Positions 1-8,113 of a stretch of DNA of 29,779 nt are shown here, in pieces. Source of the stretch: UBA7398 sp964597305 (GTDB lineage Bacteria; Actinomycetota; Actinomycetes; Nanopelagicales; Nanopelagicaceae); NCBI GenBank assembly GCA_964597305.1, contig CAZQWU010000014.1, positions 1 through 29,779 on the forward strand. The letters are read 5' to 3'. Both the position numbers and the translations under genes were made by a program. Position 1 is the first letter of the stretch. The number at the start of each line of letters is the position of its first letter. The notes under the pieces were generated by a model. It saw only the letters and a list, made by a program, of their open reading frames with translations, made no database searches and was not told where the DNA came from.

Positions 1-17
1 TTACGCTTGATTTTCAT
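1..17 (-). CDS. 5' end of a gene cut by the window edge, possibly the liv binding protein
   Basis: Reading leftward, an ATG at 17-15 is preceded by a strong Shine-Dalgarno (AGGAGA, 5 nt before the ATG) and followed by codons for M-K-I-K-R before the window ends. It lies about 100 nt downstream of livF on the same strand. A basic start such as MKIKR would suit a signal peptide, and the periplasmic binding protein is the one importer component missing from the cluster, so a LivK-like protein is a reasonable guess. Five codons cannot prove this. Confidence 0.45.
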
Positions 18-115
18 ACTTCTCCTATATAGGTCGATCGCCCTACGAGGGGTGGGACGAGGGAGAGAAAGGGTAGCGTGATACCCCCCATAAAATAAAT
101 GTGACGAGGCTCGCT

Positions 116-844
116 TTAACGCTTGCCGAAGTAAATTCCTACGATTTCTGGGTCACTTGCTAAGGATTTCCCAGCCCCTTCATGGCGATTTTTGCCCATA
201 TCCAAAACATAGCCGTAGGTCGAAATCTCCAAGGCTCGCCGAGCATTTTGTTCCACCATCAATATGGTGACGCCTGATTCGTTAATTCGAACGAGTTCAT
301 CAAAAAGTTGATCTACCAACGCAGGAGCAAGACCCGCAGATGGTTCGTCAAGGAGCAAAACATCAGGAGCAGACATCAATGCGCGCGCCAATGCCAACAT
401 TTGTCGTTGCCCACCAGAGAGTTGACCTGCTCGATCTTTCTTACGGGAAACTAAATCGGGATACCGTGCATACATGGAATCTTTAAGTTCATGTAATGAC
501 TTACCGGACTCTGGAAGATAACCAACATCAAGATTTTCATCGATTGTCAAAGTAGAAAAAATATTTTCAATCTGTGGAACGTAACCAATGCCAATTTTTG
601 ACAAGTGATATGGCTTTGTTGCTAACACATCATGGGATTGACCATTTTTATTTAACGTGATGGAACCTGCTGTGACCGAAGCAATTCCGTAAATGGCTTT
701 CATAATCGTTGACTTGCCTGCGCCATTGGGGCCGACAATGGTGACGATTGATTTCTCCGGCACCTCAATAGTGACGCCATTGAGAATTTTGATATCACCA
801 TAGCCACCTTCAAGGCCAGAGATTTTCATTAAAGGACTGGTCAT
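116..844 (-). CDS. livF: Branched-chain amino acid-type ABC transporter, ATP-binding protein LivF
   Basis: This is one of the two ATPase subunits of a HAAT-family (LIV-type) importer, acting at the inner face of the membrane. The 242-residue protein shows a Walker A motif (GPNGAGKS, about 38-45), the ABC signature LSGGQ (142-146), Walker B VLLLDE (162-167) and the VEQN switch (197-200), where LivF proteins have Q in place of the usual H-D. Length is normal for LivF. Its ATG overlaps the livG stop by 4 nt (ATGA, 841-844), so the two are probably translationally coupled. The family transports branched-chain amino acids but also other amino acids, amides or urea, so the substrate is open. It is the last complete gene of the livHMGF set. 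Confidence 0.93.
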   Translation of the reverse strand: MTSPLMKISGLEGGYGDIKILNGVTIEVPEKSIVTIVGPNGAGKSTIMKAIYGIASVTAGSITLNKNGQSHDVLATKPYHLSKIGIGYVPQIENIFSTLTIDENLDVGYLPESGKSLHELKDSMYARYPDLVSRKKDRAGQLSGGQRQMLALARALMSAPDVLLLDEPSAGLAPALVDQLFDELVRINESGVTILMVEQNARRALEISTYGYVLDMGKNRHEGAGKSLASDPEIVGIYFGKR

Positions 845-1620
845 GACTTCTTCTTTCGAGTACCAAGGTAGGCGTCAATAACTGCCTGATTATCGTAAAT
901 GGTGTTAGGCAAGCCGTCAGCGATGACTTTTCCTTCTGCCATAACCACAACTCGATCAGAAATATTCATCACCGTTTCCAAGTCGTGTTCTACCAAGAGG
1001 AAACTCAATTGATGCGCCTCACGTAGCGCATTGAGCACCTGCAGAAGTTTTTCCACCAACGTCGGATTCACGCCGGCAAATGGTTCATCGAGGAGCAACA
1101 TTTTTGGCTTGGCCATAAGAGATCTCGCCAGATCGAGAAGTTTTCGTTGGCCACCAGAGAGAATTCCAGCATAATCATCGGCAAAGCGTTCGATTCCTAC
1201 TTGCTTGAGCAATTCAATAGCTCGTTCGCGAGATTCAATTTCAAAAGTATGGCGAGCGCGTGGATTAAAAAAACCACGGAGGCTTTCACCAGGATTTCTT
1301 TGTGCGCCTAACATGACATTTTCGACGACGCTTAAACGTTTGATCACCTTAGCGCCTTGAAAAGTACGAATCATTCCGCGGTGAGCAATTTGGTGAGGGT
1401 GGAGAGTATGAATATCTTCGCCATCAAATCTGACCGAACCTGAGTCTGCCGAAATTGCACCGCTGATTAAGTTAAAGAGAGTGGTTTTACCTGCGCCGTT
1501 AGGACCAATAACTGAAGTAACGCTTCCGCGCTCGACCGACATGGAAGCGCCATCAACTGCTTTAACGCCACCGAAATGAACTTTAATATCGGAAACTTCG
1601 AGGATGGTTGTATTACTCAA
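841..1620 (-). CDS. livG: Branched-chain amino acid-type ABC transporter, ATP-binding protein LivG
   Basis: This is the second ATPase of the LIV-type importer. Visible motifs are Walker A GPNGAGKT (39-46), signature LSGGQ (154-158), Walker B MLLLDE (174-179) and the switch histidine in VEHD (H212). The LSGGQRK form and the FQG segment near residue 88 are LivG-like. The start is a TTG at 1620, chosen because a GGAGA ribosome site lies just upstream and because it gives an 8-nt overlap with the end of livM (1613-1620). The length, 259 residues, is usual. It would pair with LivF as a heterodimeric motor for the LivH/LivM channel. The substrate cannot be read from the sequence. Confidence 0.93.
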   Translation of the reverse strand: MSNTTILEVSDIKVHFGGVKAVDGASMSVERGSVTSVIGPNGAGKTTLFNLISGAISADSGSVRFDGEDIHTLHPHQIAHRGMIRTFQGAKVIKRLSVVENVMLGAQRNPGESLRGFFNPRARHTFEIESRERAIELLKQVGIERFADDYAGILSGGQRKLLDLARSLMAKPKMLLLDEPFAGVNPTLVEKLLQVLNALREAHQLSFLLVEHDLETVMNISDRVVVMAEGKVIADGLPNTIYDNQAVIDAYLGTRKKKS

Positions 1621-2599
1621 GGACCATCTCCTCTCGCTTACCGAAAATTCCTTGTGGCCGTTTCATCATTAAGAAAATGAGAACGAATCCGATAATCATG
1701 ATGCGGATATAGGCGCGTTGCGATGAATCGAGAATAGAAAATGGCCAGAATGTAAAGAATCGAGTTCCGCCGTAGAGGAAACCAAAGAAGATCGCCGCAA
1801 AGGCAATTCCTTTTACCTTCGGTGCGCCAGAGAGGATCAGAATCATCCAGCCATAGAACGTGACAATAGTGAGGAAATCGTCAGGCGAGAGGAGTGAGAA
1901 TTGCAACGCCCAATAAATTCCGGCAATGCCTCCGATGACAGATCCCAAAATAACTGCTTGTAATCTAAATCGAAATACATTCTTTCCTAACGCTGCAGGA
2001 ACATCATCATCTTCCCGAGTAGCGCGGAGTACACGCGCCCATGGCATTCGCTCAATTCGAGCAAGAATAAAAAGAAGAATTCCTAAAGTAATCCATACGA
2101 TGACAGCCATTGCCATATCGCGATCTGCTGTATCGCCAAAAATCGTTGCTAATCGGTCACGAACCCAGCCGACATAAGGTTCCCACTTTGTGGTGTAGCT
2201 GGGATAGTCGCCTTCTACTTTGGTGGGAATATTCAATGAACCTTGAGATCCACCAGTGAAACCATCGGAATTAAAAATCACATAGCGAACGATCTCGGAA
2301 AAAGCGATACTCACAATGGAGAAATAATCTCCACTGAGCCTTAACGTTGTTAGCCCTAAAAACGCACCACCAAGTCCCGCCATAGCAACGCCACACGCAG
2401 CGGCGATCCAAAAATTAACTCCATACGAAATAACCAAGATAGCCATGGTGTACGAGGAGAGAGCCATCATTCCCACATGACCAAAGTTAAGAATTCCACC
2501 TACGCCATATTGAACTTGGAGGCCTAACGCGAATATGCCATAAATTCCGGCCATCGAGAGTACAAATATCCAAAACCCTGGCTGTACAAATGCACCCAT
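1613..2599 (-). CDS. livM: Branched-chain amino acid-type ABC transporter, permease LivM
   Basis: This 328-residue polytopic membrane protein forms half of the translocation channel. The N-terminal region carries the family pattern LNFGHVGMMALSSY around residues 37-50, and hydrophobic segments run almost throughout, with a longer hydrophilic loop around residues 115-160. The cytoplasmic stretch near residues 190-205 (RATREDDDVPAALGKN) matches the coupling-helix region that LIV permeases use to contact the ATPases. Its ATG shares one base with the livH stop (TAATG, 2597-2601), and its end overlaps livG by 8 nt. Family assignment is firm; the transported substrate is not. Confidence 0.92.
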   Translation of the reverse strand: MGAFVQPGFWIFVLSMAGIYGIFALGLQVQYGVGGILNFGHVGMMALSSYTMAILVISYGVNFWIAAACGVAMAGLGGAFLGLTTLRLSGDYFSIVSIAFSEIVRYVIFNSDGFTGGSQGSLNIPTKVEGDYPSYTTKWEPYVGWVRDRLATIFGDTADRDMAMAVIVWITLGILLFILARIERMPWARVLRATREDDDVPAALGKNVFRFRLQAVILGSVIGGIAGIYWALQFSLLSPDDFLTIVTFYGWMILILSGAPKVKGIAFAAIFFGFLYGGTRFFTFWPFSILDSSQRAYIRIMIIGFVLIFLMMKRPQGIFGKREEMVLE

Positions 2600-3492
2600 T
2601 AGATTTTTCTCGCTTTCACGCCGAAAATTCCTTCAGGTTTGAAGAGAAGCACAATCACAAGAACTGCGAAGGCGACGACAGGTTTATATGTAGAAGGTAT
2701 TCCACCTGCCAATGCATCCCACGTGGAAAGTTCCATCACGATTCCGAGAACAAATCCTCCGATCAGTGCGCCATAGGCATCGCCAATTGTTCCTAACACA
2801 ACTGCGGCAAGAATAGAGAGGAGGAGATCGAGACCCATCGCATTTGTAAATTGACCTTGAACAGTTCCTTGAAAAACTCCCGCTAATGCACCGAATGCAC
2901 CACTGATTATCCAGGTTGCAGCGATTACTTTATTAACATTGATGCCAGACACTGCCGCTAGTGACGGATTGTCTGAATAGGCACGCATATCTTTGCCAAT
3001 TGTTGATTTCTTTATAAAGAGCGCGATTCCGGTAATCGCAATTGATGAACAAATCAAAACGAGTAGTTGAGCTTGCGGAATAATGGCACCGAATAATTCA
3101 AAAGATTTAATTTGATCAATATCAAATTTGCGGCTATCGCTTCCAAAGAGCAGGGCAATACTCTGACGAACGATGAATGCGACTCCGGTTGCTACGAGGA
3201 AGAGTGCGAGCGTGCCTGCCTTAATTTTTCGCATTCGTCGCCATAAAACTATTTCGAGAAGCAATGAAAGAAGTACCCCTAAGACCATGCTGATGATGAC
3301 CGCGATGATAAAGGGAAACTTAATGCTGGTAGTAAAGAAAAAAGTTGTGAACGCTCCCAGTGTCAGAAAATCTCCAGCAGCAAAATTCACTAATCGTAAA
3401 ACTGAATACACGAGCGATATTCCGAGAGCAGCGATGCCGAAAATCGATCCCGCAACTAATCCATTGAATAGCAATTGAATAAAATCAGTCAT
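2599..3492 (-). CDS. livH: Branched-chain amino acid-type ABC transporter, permease LivH
   Basis: This is the second channel subunit of the LIV-type importer and the first complete gene of the operon. The reading frame is open upstream to 3591, but the start is placed at the ATG at 3492 because an AAAGGGGG Shine-Dalgarno precedes it and the protein (297 residues, beginning MTDFIQLLFNG) then matches normal LivH proteins, which begin with a membrane segment. The extra 33 upstream codons encode a polar stretch unlike the family. The motif VNFAAGDFLTLGA near residues 36-48 is typical. It is divergent from the small gene at 3600; no convincing -35/-10 pair was found in the 107-nt gap. Confidence 0.92.
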   Translation of the reverse strand: MTDFIQLLFNGLVAGSIFGIAALGISLVYSVLRLVNFAAGDFLTLGAFTTFFFTTSIKFPFIIAVIISMVLGVLLSLLLEIVLWRRMRKIKAGTLALFLVATGVAFIVRQSIALLFGSDSRKFDIDQIKSFELFGAIIPQAQLLVLICSSIAITGIALFIKKSTIGKDMRAYSDNPSLAAVSGINVNKVIAATWIISGAFGALAGVFQGTVQGQFTNAMGLDLLLSILAAVVLGTIGDAYGALIGGFVLGIVMELSTWDALAGGIPSTYKPVVAFAVLVIVLLFKPEGIFGVKARKI

Positions 3493-3599
3493 CTCGCCCC
3501 CTTTCACATCGCTCTCCGTGATGGCGTGAGTAGGGGGAAACTTACTTGAGAGGTCTGCGGTTTGTCTGCCATTTCTTTGCTGAGAATTCATACTTTAGG

Positions 3600-3953
3600 A
3601 TGCGTGATGTGAGCGAGGCGACACACGATTCGGCGACCACTACCGACATGGAGTTATTCGACCTCCGGGTTACGGTAGATCGGATTGAAGGGCGCTCAGT
3701 CTGTGGACTTAAGGTCGGTGACTATTTTGAATTGGTCAATAGCGCTGAACTTCGAATTCCAGATGGGAAACATTTCTGTATGTACGCCTTACAGGCGATT
3801 GCGCCACTTCTTCCAGCGAAGCAGCGACAACTACCGGCGGGAGATTGGCTAGAAAAAGATAACTTTGTTGCGTGCCCAGATCCCGAAGAGCGGCTCATTA
3901 TGAAAATTGAACGGATAAGAAAAGTAAATCTTCGCTCGGATGATTTAACATAA
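3600..3953 (+). CDS. Small protein resembling the TIGR04076 family, function unknown
   Basis: The conserved core begins at MELFDLRVTVD and continues through GLKVGDYFEL, the IPDGKHFCMYAL stretch and a CPDPEER segment. This pattern (GD, a Cys followed by YAL, and a late CPDPE) resembles the small uncharacterised proteins grouped as TIGR04076. The start is uncertain. ATG 3600 gives 117 residues with no proper ribosome site; GTG 3609 has AGGA 8 nt upstream; ATG 3648 gives 101 residues and fits the conserved core best. It is transcribed away from livH and toward the aldo/keto reductase gene, with only 20 nt between the two stop codons. The two cysteines could bind a metal or be redox-active, but nothing here shows a function. 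Confidence 0.6.
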   Translation: MRDVSEATHDSATTTDMELFDLRVTVDRIEGRSVCGLKVGDYFELVNSAELRIPDGKHFCMYALQAIAPLLPAKQRQLPAGDWLEKDNFVACPDPEERLIMKIERIRKVNLRSDDLT

Positions 3954-3973
3954 ATTTAAGTGGTTATAGCTTT

Positions 3974-5014
3974 TTAGTTGTTATTAGTATGCATAATCGA
4001 ACTATGTTTTTCAGAGTATCTCTCGAGATCATAAACTGGTCCGCGTGGCCCTTCTGCGTGAGCAAGAATTTCATTAATCGCAGCTAATTCATTCGACGAA
4101 AAGGTGATATCAGGAATCTGAAGATTAGATTGTTGGTGGGAAAGATTTCGCGCACCGACGATGACTGCTTTAACGCCAGGCTGTTGCAAAGTCCATGCGG
4201 AAGCAATCGTTCCGATGTCTGTCGAATGGTTCTGAGCGATCGTAGATAAGGTTGTTAGTAATCGTTGAAAGAGCGCCCAGCCGCCAAATTCTTCAATGAT
4301 CAATCGATATTTCACATTGGAACGAGTTTCAGCTTCACCCGGTTCTGCGCGGCCAAGATACTTTTCAGAGAAAAATCCGCCGGCAACTGTTCCGTAACAG
4401 AGAATTCCTATTCCCTCACGAAGACAAAACTCTGCCATCTCGAAGGCAGGTCGACGATCTATGAGAGAATATTGCAATTGAATGCTGGCAGGTTTCACTC
4501 CTGCGTTTACCATCTCGGATAGTCGCTCAACATCAAAATTCGTGACTCCTACATGACGAATTTTCCCCGCTGATTTCAATGTAAATAGCTCTTCCATGGC
4601 GGCGAGGTAATGGCGAGCTTCGTAGCGCCACCAATGAAATTGCACGAGATCGACCTGGTCAACACCAAGCCGTTGACACGATCTAGTGACGATCGCCGAG
4701 ACATCACTTCGATCAAACGATTCCAGTGATGCGCTATTGGGTACATATTTCGTATGGAGTTGAACCATATTCCGTGCGCTTTCACCGTGAGTTGCCTTCA
4801 AAGTCGTGAGTGCTTTCCCAACGATTTCTTCAACACCGGTATAAATATCGCCAAAATCGAGCGTTGATATACCTGCTTCTATAAAGGAAACAGTGTCAGA
4901 TATTGCCTGCTCATTTTCAATTCGCTGATTGAGTGAATGCCCACTACTTAATTGCCACCCACCTTTAATCACTGGAGAGATCGAATAGCCTGGGACTAAT
5001 TCACGTTTTTTCAT
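3974..5014 (-). CDS. Aldo/keto reductase, single domain
   Basis: This 346-residue (beta/alpha)8 NADPH-type oxidoreductase is of the COG0667 kind. The catalytic tetrad is visible: D53 and Y58 (LDFGDIY), K89 (HTKY) and H127 (QFHWW). The C-terminal cofactor-binding part is marked by AVIVGARN. It is the last gene of the importer operon and overlaps the upstream AKR-RidA gene by one base (TAATG at 5012-5016). The two reductases share extended similar stretches, for example YGTxxGGFxSxKxLG and an aromatic GGW segment, so they look like an old tandem duplication. The substrate is unknown. The pairing with an amino-acid-type importer suggests a carbonyl derived from the imported compound, which is inference. 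Confidence 0.88.
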   Translation of the reverse strand: MKKRELVPGYSISPVIKGGWQLSSGHSLNQRIENEQAISDTVSFIEAGISTLDFGDIYTGVEEIVGKALTTLKATHGESARNMVQLHTKYVPNSASLESFDRSDVSAIVTRSCQRLGVDQVDLVQFHWWRYEARHYLAAMEELFTLKSAGKIRHVGVTNFDVERLSEMVNAGVKPASIQLQYSLIDRRPAFEMAEFCLREGIGILCYGTVAGGFFSEKYLGRAEPGEAETRSNVKYRLIIEEFGGWALFQRLLTTLSTIAQNHSTDIGTIASAWTLQQPGVKAVIVGARNLSHQQSNLQIPDITFSSNELAAINEILAHAEGPRGPVYDLERYSEKHSSIMHTNNN

Positions 5015-6477
5015 TATTCGTTCACCACTGCTTCTGCATCAATTTCAACCAAATATTCAACACCGATAAGTCGCGCTTCAACCAATGTGTTTGCAGGTCT
5101 AATGTCTGCAAAACGTTCACCATGAGCGCGCGAAATAGGTTCCCAATCTCTTCGATCATTAAGAAAAACTCGTGTTCTGACTACGTCGGAAAGTTTTCCG
5201 CCCAGTGATTCAATCGATGCTTCTATTTTGTCAATAATAAAATGAGTTTGCGCAATCGGATCCCCACCGCCGATAGCCTGCGAACCATGAGTCGCGGTGG
5301 TTCCCGAAACCAAGATGCGATTTCCAATTCGCACTGCTCGGGAATATCCTGCAAGTTCTTCCCATGTAGTTCCAGAATCAAGTTGAGTTTGATTATTTCT
5401 TTTTATCGGCTGATATACGGGCGGAAAATCCTCAAGGTGATGGCTTAGATCTCCTGACGCGGTGAGATACGGTGGTTTTCTATATTCATCACCACAATCA
5501 CCCGGAATTGGGTCAAGCGTTGAGAGTACGTGAGCAATTCGAGCCTTCTGATCCTTGGATAGTTCACAATCAAAGAGCGCGGCGGTCTCTGCATGATGAG
5601 CATTTTCACCGAGGCGAGCTCCGACGATCACCGCACCAACCGCTTTTTGGGCGAGTTGATATTTGCTCGAGATCATCGCAATTGATGTGCCACTTTCGAC
5701 GGCAACGTCATTGACAGTGCGCAGTACCTCTTGAAATTTCCGCCAACCACCAGCGGCATCGATAAACCTCTTATATTTCATGAGCGACCACGTTGATAGT
5801 TCGGACTCGGTGGGTTCAGTTTTACCAAGCCACTTATTCGAAAGAAATCCACCAAGCAAGGTTCCGTAAGCCAAGATTGCAATGCCATGCCGTTCGCAAT
5901 ACTCAGCCATTTTTCCACCACCTCGTTGATCAATCAACGAGTAGGAAATTTGATTTGATACCAGATCGACGCCAGAAGATTTGGCAATACGAAGATGAGC
6001 GGTATCAAAATTCGTTGTACCCAGCGCCCCGATGAGTCCTTCTTCTTTCAATTCTTGGAGATAAACAAGTGCATCGAGCCAGTACGGATTTGAAAATTTC
6101 CATGCGTGATACTGGAGGAGATCAACTCGATCGGTATTCAATCGTTTCAATCGCTCATGAACTGCAGCGCGAACACTGTCACGAGTTACCGGACCTGGTT
6201 TTGGAACCCACTTTGTTAAGAGACGAATATCTTTCAATGCGCTCGATTTTTTAAATGTACCAGCGATGATCTCCGCAGAACCATAGTGATCAGCCATATC
6301 AAAAGTTGTCAGCCCTGCTAGCGCATAAGGTTCCATAAATCGGGCAGTTGCTACTGGATCAAGAACTCGTCCATTCTTTTCCATATCTGCGATCTGCCAT
6401 AACCCCGTGATGGCTCGAGTAATTGTGAGGCCACCGGTAAGTTTGTAGTGAGGAATGCGAGTTCGCGAACGGGACAT
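5014..6477 (-). CDS. Fusion protein: aldo/keto reductase plus RidA-like domain
   Basis: Residues 1 to about 340 form an aldo/keto reductase with the full tetrad D60, Y65 (FDMADHY), K89 (LTKW) and H124 (QYHAW), and an AVIVGAR cofactor segment at 282-288. After a linker, residues about 365-487 form a Rid (YjgF/YER057c/UK114) domain, seen in ILVSGTTATHG, DVVRTRVFLND and LVEIDAEAVV. Rid proteins hydrolyse reactive enamine/imine intermediates, but the arginine of the active RidA pocket (R105 in E. coli) appears to be N463 here (PANT instead of PARS), so deaminase activity is doubtful. The gene starts 20 nt after the ATPase stop, has no Shine-Dalgarno, and has a -10-like TACTCT 6 nt before the ATG. 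It may therefore be transcribed both from the operon and from its own promoter. Confidence 0.88.
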   Translation of the reverse strand: MSRSRTRIPHYKLTGGLTITRAITGLWQIADMEKNGRVLDPVATARFMEPYALAGLTTFDMADHYGSAEIIAGTFKKSSALKDIRLLTKWVPKPGPVTRDSVRAAVHERLKRLNTDRVDLLQYHAWKFSNPYWLDALVYLQELKEEGLIGALGTTNFDTAHLRIAKSSGVDLVSNQISYSLIDQRGGGKMAEYCERHGIAILAYGTLLGGFLSNKWLGKTEPTESELSTWSLMKYKRFIDAAGGWRKFQEVLRTVNDVAVESGTSIAMISSKYQLAQKAVGAVIVGARLGENAHHAETAALFDCELSKDQKARIAHVLSTLDPIPGDCGDEYRKPPYLTASGDLSHHLEDFPPVYQPIKRNNQTQLDSGTTWEELAGYSRAVRIGNRILVSGTTATHGSQAIGGGDPIAQTHFIIDKIEASIESLGGKLSDVVRTRVFLNDRRDWEPISRAHGERFADIRPANTLVEARLIGVEYLVEIDAEAVVNE

Positions 6478-6483
6478 GTCAGC

Positions 6484-6489
6484 AGAGTA
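6484..6489 (-). promoter_or_regulatory. Candidate -10 box for a leaderless AKR-RidA transcript
   Basis: TACTCT fits the actinobacterial TAnnnT -10 pattern and is separated by exactly 6 nt from the ATG at 6477, which would put transcription initiation at or next to the start codon. No Shine-Dalgarno is visible. No good -35 is seen, which lowers the confidence. Confidence 0.4.
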
Positions 6490-6497
6490 GCGCAGTT

Positions 6498-7259
6498 TTA
6501 CAAGCGTCCTGATTGGTGAACTCTATTAATAAAATCACGGGTACGTTGTTCTCGAGGATTTTCGATAACGTCACCCGGAGATCCGCGCTCGATAATAAAT
6601 CCTGAATCCAGGTAACAGACCTGATCGGCGACCTGCGTTGCAAATCCCATTTCATGAGTTGCAATCATCATGGTCATACCATCATTTTTAAGATCGCGGA
6701 CAATACTGAGCACTTCGTTGACGAGTACGGGATCAAGCGCAGAAGTCACTTCATCTAAAAGTAAAAGGCGCGGTGAAACCGCCAGTGATCGAATAATCGC
6801 AACGCGTTGTTGTTGACCGCCGCTCAGTCGATCAGGGTATTGCGCGCGTTTTTCATAGAGCCCAAATCGTTTGAGGAGAGATGTACTCAATTCTCGCGCC
6901 TGTGAACGAGACTGGCCATGCACTTTCATCGGGGCTAGTTCGATATTTTCAGCAACGGTCATATGTGGAAACAAATTAAATGATTGAAAGACCATGCCAA
7001 TTTTCTGGCGAATAAGGTCCGTATCAATTGCGGGGTCAGTAATGTCAACGCCATCGAGTGAAATGACGCCATCATCAATGTTTTCCAAGAGGTTAATACA
7101 ACGTAAGAGCGTAGATTTTCCGGAGCCTGAGGCACCGATGAGGACAGTGGCGGTATGTTCGACAATGTCGAGCGAAAGATCATGAAGTACTAATTCGTCG
7201 CCAAAACTCTTTCGCACATTGTGGATCGAAAGCACATTGTGGATCGAAAGTAGTGACAT
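6498..7259 (-). CDS. Polar amino acid-type ABC transporter, ATP-binding protein
   Basis: This 253-residue ATPase is of the PAAT (GlnQ/HisP/ArtP) type. Walker A is GASGSGKS (42-49), the signature LSGGQ is at 145-149 with QQQR following, Walker B LLLLDE is at 165-170, and the switch histidine is H202 in THEM. The FQSFNLFPHMTVAENI segment is characteristic of amino acid importers. Its ATG shares one base with the permease stop (TGATG, 7257-7261), and AGGTGCGATC just upstream can serve as ribosome site. The N-terminus is odd: the six residues LSIHNV occur twice in a row because of a perfect 18-bp tandem duplication. The beta-strand that opens ABC domains needs only one copy. Confidence 0.92.
   Translation of the reverse strand: MSLLSIHNVLSIHNVRKSFGDELVLHDLSLDIVEHTATVLIGASGSGKSTLLRCINLLENIDDGVISLDGVDITDPAIDTDLIRQKIGMVFQSFNLFPHMTVAENIELAPMKVHGQSRSQARELSTSLLKRFGLYEKRAQYPDRLSGGQQQRVAIIRSLAVSPRLLLLDEVTSALDPVLVNEVLSIVRDLKNDGMTMMIATHEMGFATQVADQVCYLDSGFIIERGSPGDVIENPREQRTRDFINRVHQSGRL
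7215..7250 (-). repeat. Perfect 18-bp tandem duplication inside the ATPase gene start
   Basis: Positions 7215-7232 and 7233-7250 are identical. The unit length is a multiple of three, so the frame is kept and the protein carries LSIHNV twice (residues 4-9 and 10-15). The perfect identity suggests a recent slippage event. Confidence 0.95.
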
Positions 7260-8113
7260 CAGATCGCACCTTCGGAATTTTGTCGTGCGTAGGTATTTCG
7301 TAGCGCTCGATCGGTATATCGCGTTAGTGGAATTGTGATACAGAGAAAAAGCAGCGCGGCAACAACATACGGTGTGTAGTTGAAGGTCCGCGAGGCATTA
7401 ATTTGTGCCGCGCGAATTGCATCAATAACGCCAAGTATTGAAACAAGACCAGTATCTTTCAGTAAGGCAACAAAATCATTGAGTAGCGGTGGAACCACTC
7501 GTCGAAGCGCTTGCGGCAAAACGATGAAGCGCATCGTATGAGAGTGCGATAGACCTAATGAACGTGCGGCAGCGCGTTGACTGGGATGGATAGAGAGAAT
7601 TCCACTTCGGATCACTTCAGCAACATAAGCAGAGTAGGTAATGACTACCGCGGTCGTTCCCAGCACCGTCACATTACTGGTGATGCCTGCGAGGCCCAGC
7701 GCAGGTACGCCGAATCCGACAAGAAAGATAACTAATAAAAGAGGAATACCGCGAAAAATATCGACGTAAGCGGTTGCCAATAGCCGAAAGGGGGTGAGCG
7801 CAGCTGACCGGGTTGTTCTGAGTAGCGCAATGATCAGCGCGAGTACACCAATGCAGAACGCGCCGATGATAGTTAAACGAATATTAAGCCAAATACCTTT
7901 TACGACAGTTGGAAAAACTTCTCGACCATAATCAATATCAAAGAAGGTTTTCTTCACCACCTCCCATCCTGGCGAGGTCACAATAATTCCTACGATCGCG
8001 GTTATGACAATGAGTGTTGAAATTGCTGATACGAGCGCGCGTTTGCGAGACATTTTTCTTCGTGCGATCGCACGTGATAATTCACGAGGGCTTGGCACCC
8101 AATGATCACTCAT
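7259..8113 (-). CDS. Polar amino acid-type ABC transporter, permease
   Basis: This inner-membrane channel subunit of the HisM/GlnP kind has 284 residues from the ATG at 8113; a GTG at 8122 would add three. The basic N-terminus leads into a membrane segment (VSAISTLIVITAIVGIIV). Several further helices follow, and the conserved EAA-type loop AARSLGLSHSHTMRFIVLPQ contacts the ATPase. Normal members have 215-300 residues. The start lies inside a duplicated 13-bp element (8103-8127) and within the loop of a long inverted repeat, and has no clear Shine-Dalgarno, so its choice is provisional. The gene sits between the binding protein and the ATPase, the classic order. Confidence 0.9.
   Translation of the reverse strand: MSDHWVPSPRELSRAIARRKMSRKRALVSAISTLIVITAIVGIIVTSPGWEVVKKTFFDIDYGREVFPTVVKGIWLNIRLTIIGAFCIGVLALIIALLRTTRSAALTPFRLLATAYVDIFRGIPLLLVIFLVGFGVPALGLAGITSNVTVLGTTAVVITYSAYVAEVIRSGILSIHPSQRAAARSLGLSHSHTMRFIVLPQALRRVVPPLLNDFVALLKDTGLVSILGVIDAIRAAQINASRTFNYTPYVVAALLFLCITIPLTRYTDRALRNTYARQNSEGAI

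Noticed and set aside
71..86. GGGTA-6-TACCC inverted repeat between livF and the edge gene as a terminator or operator
   Set aside because: Only 5 bp, with no T-run and no supporting context.
2599..3591. livH starting at 3591 with a 33-residue N-terminal extension
   Set aside because: The extension is polar and unlike LivH proteins, while the ATG at 3492 has a strong Shine-Dalgarno and the expected membrane start.
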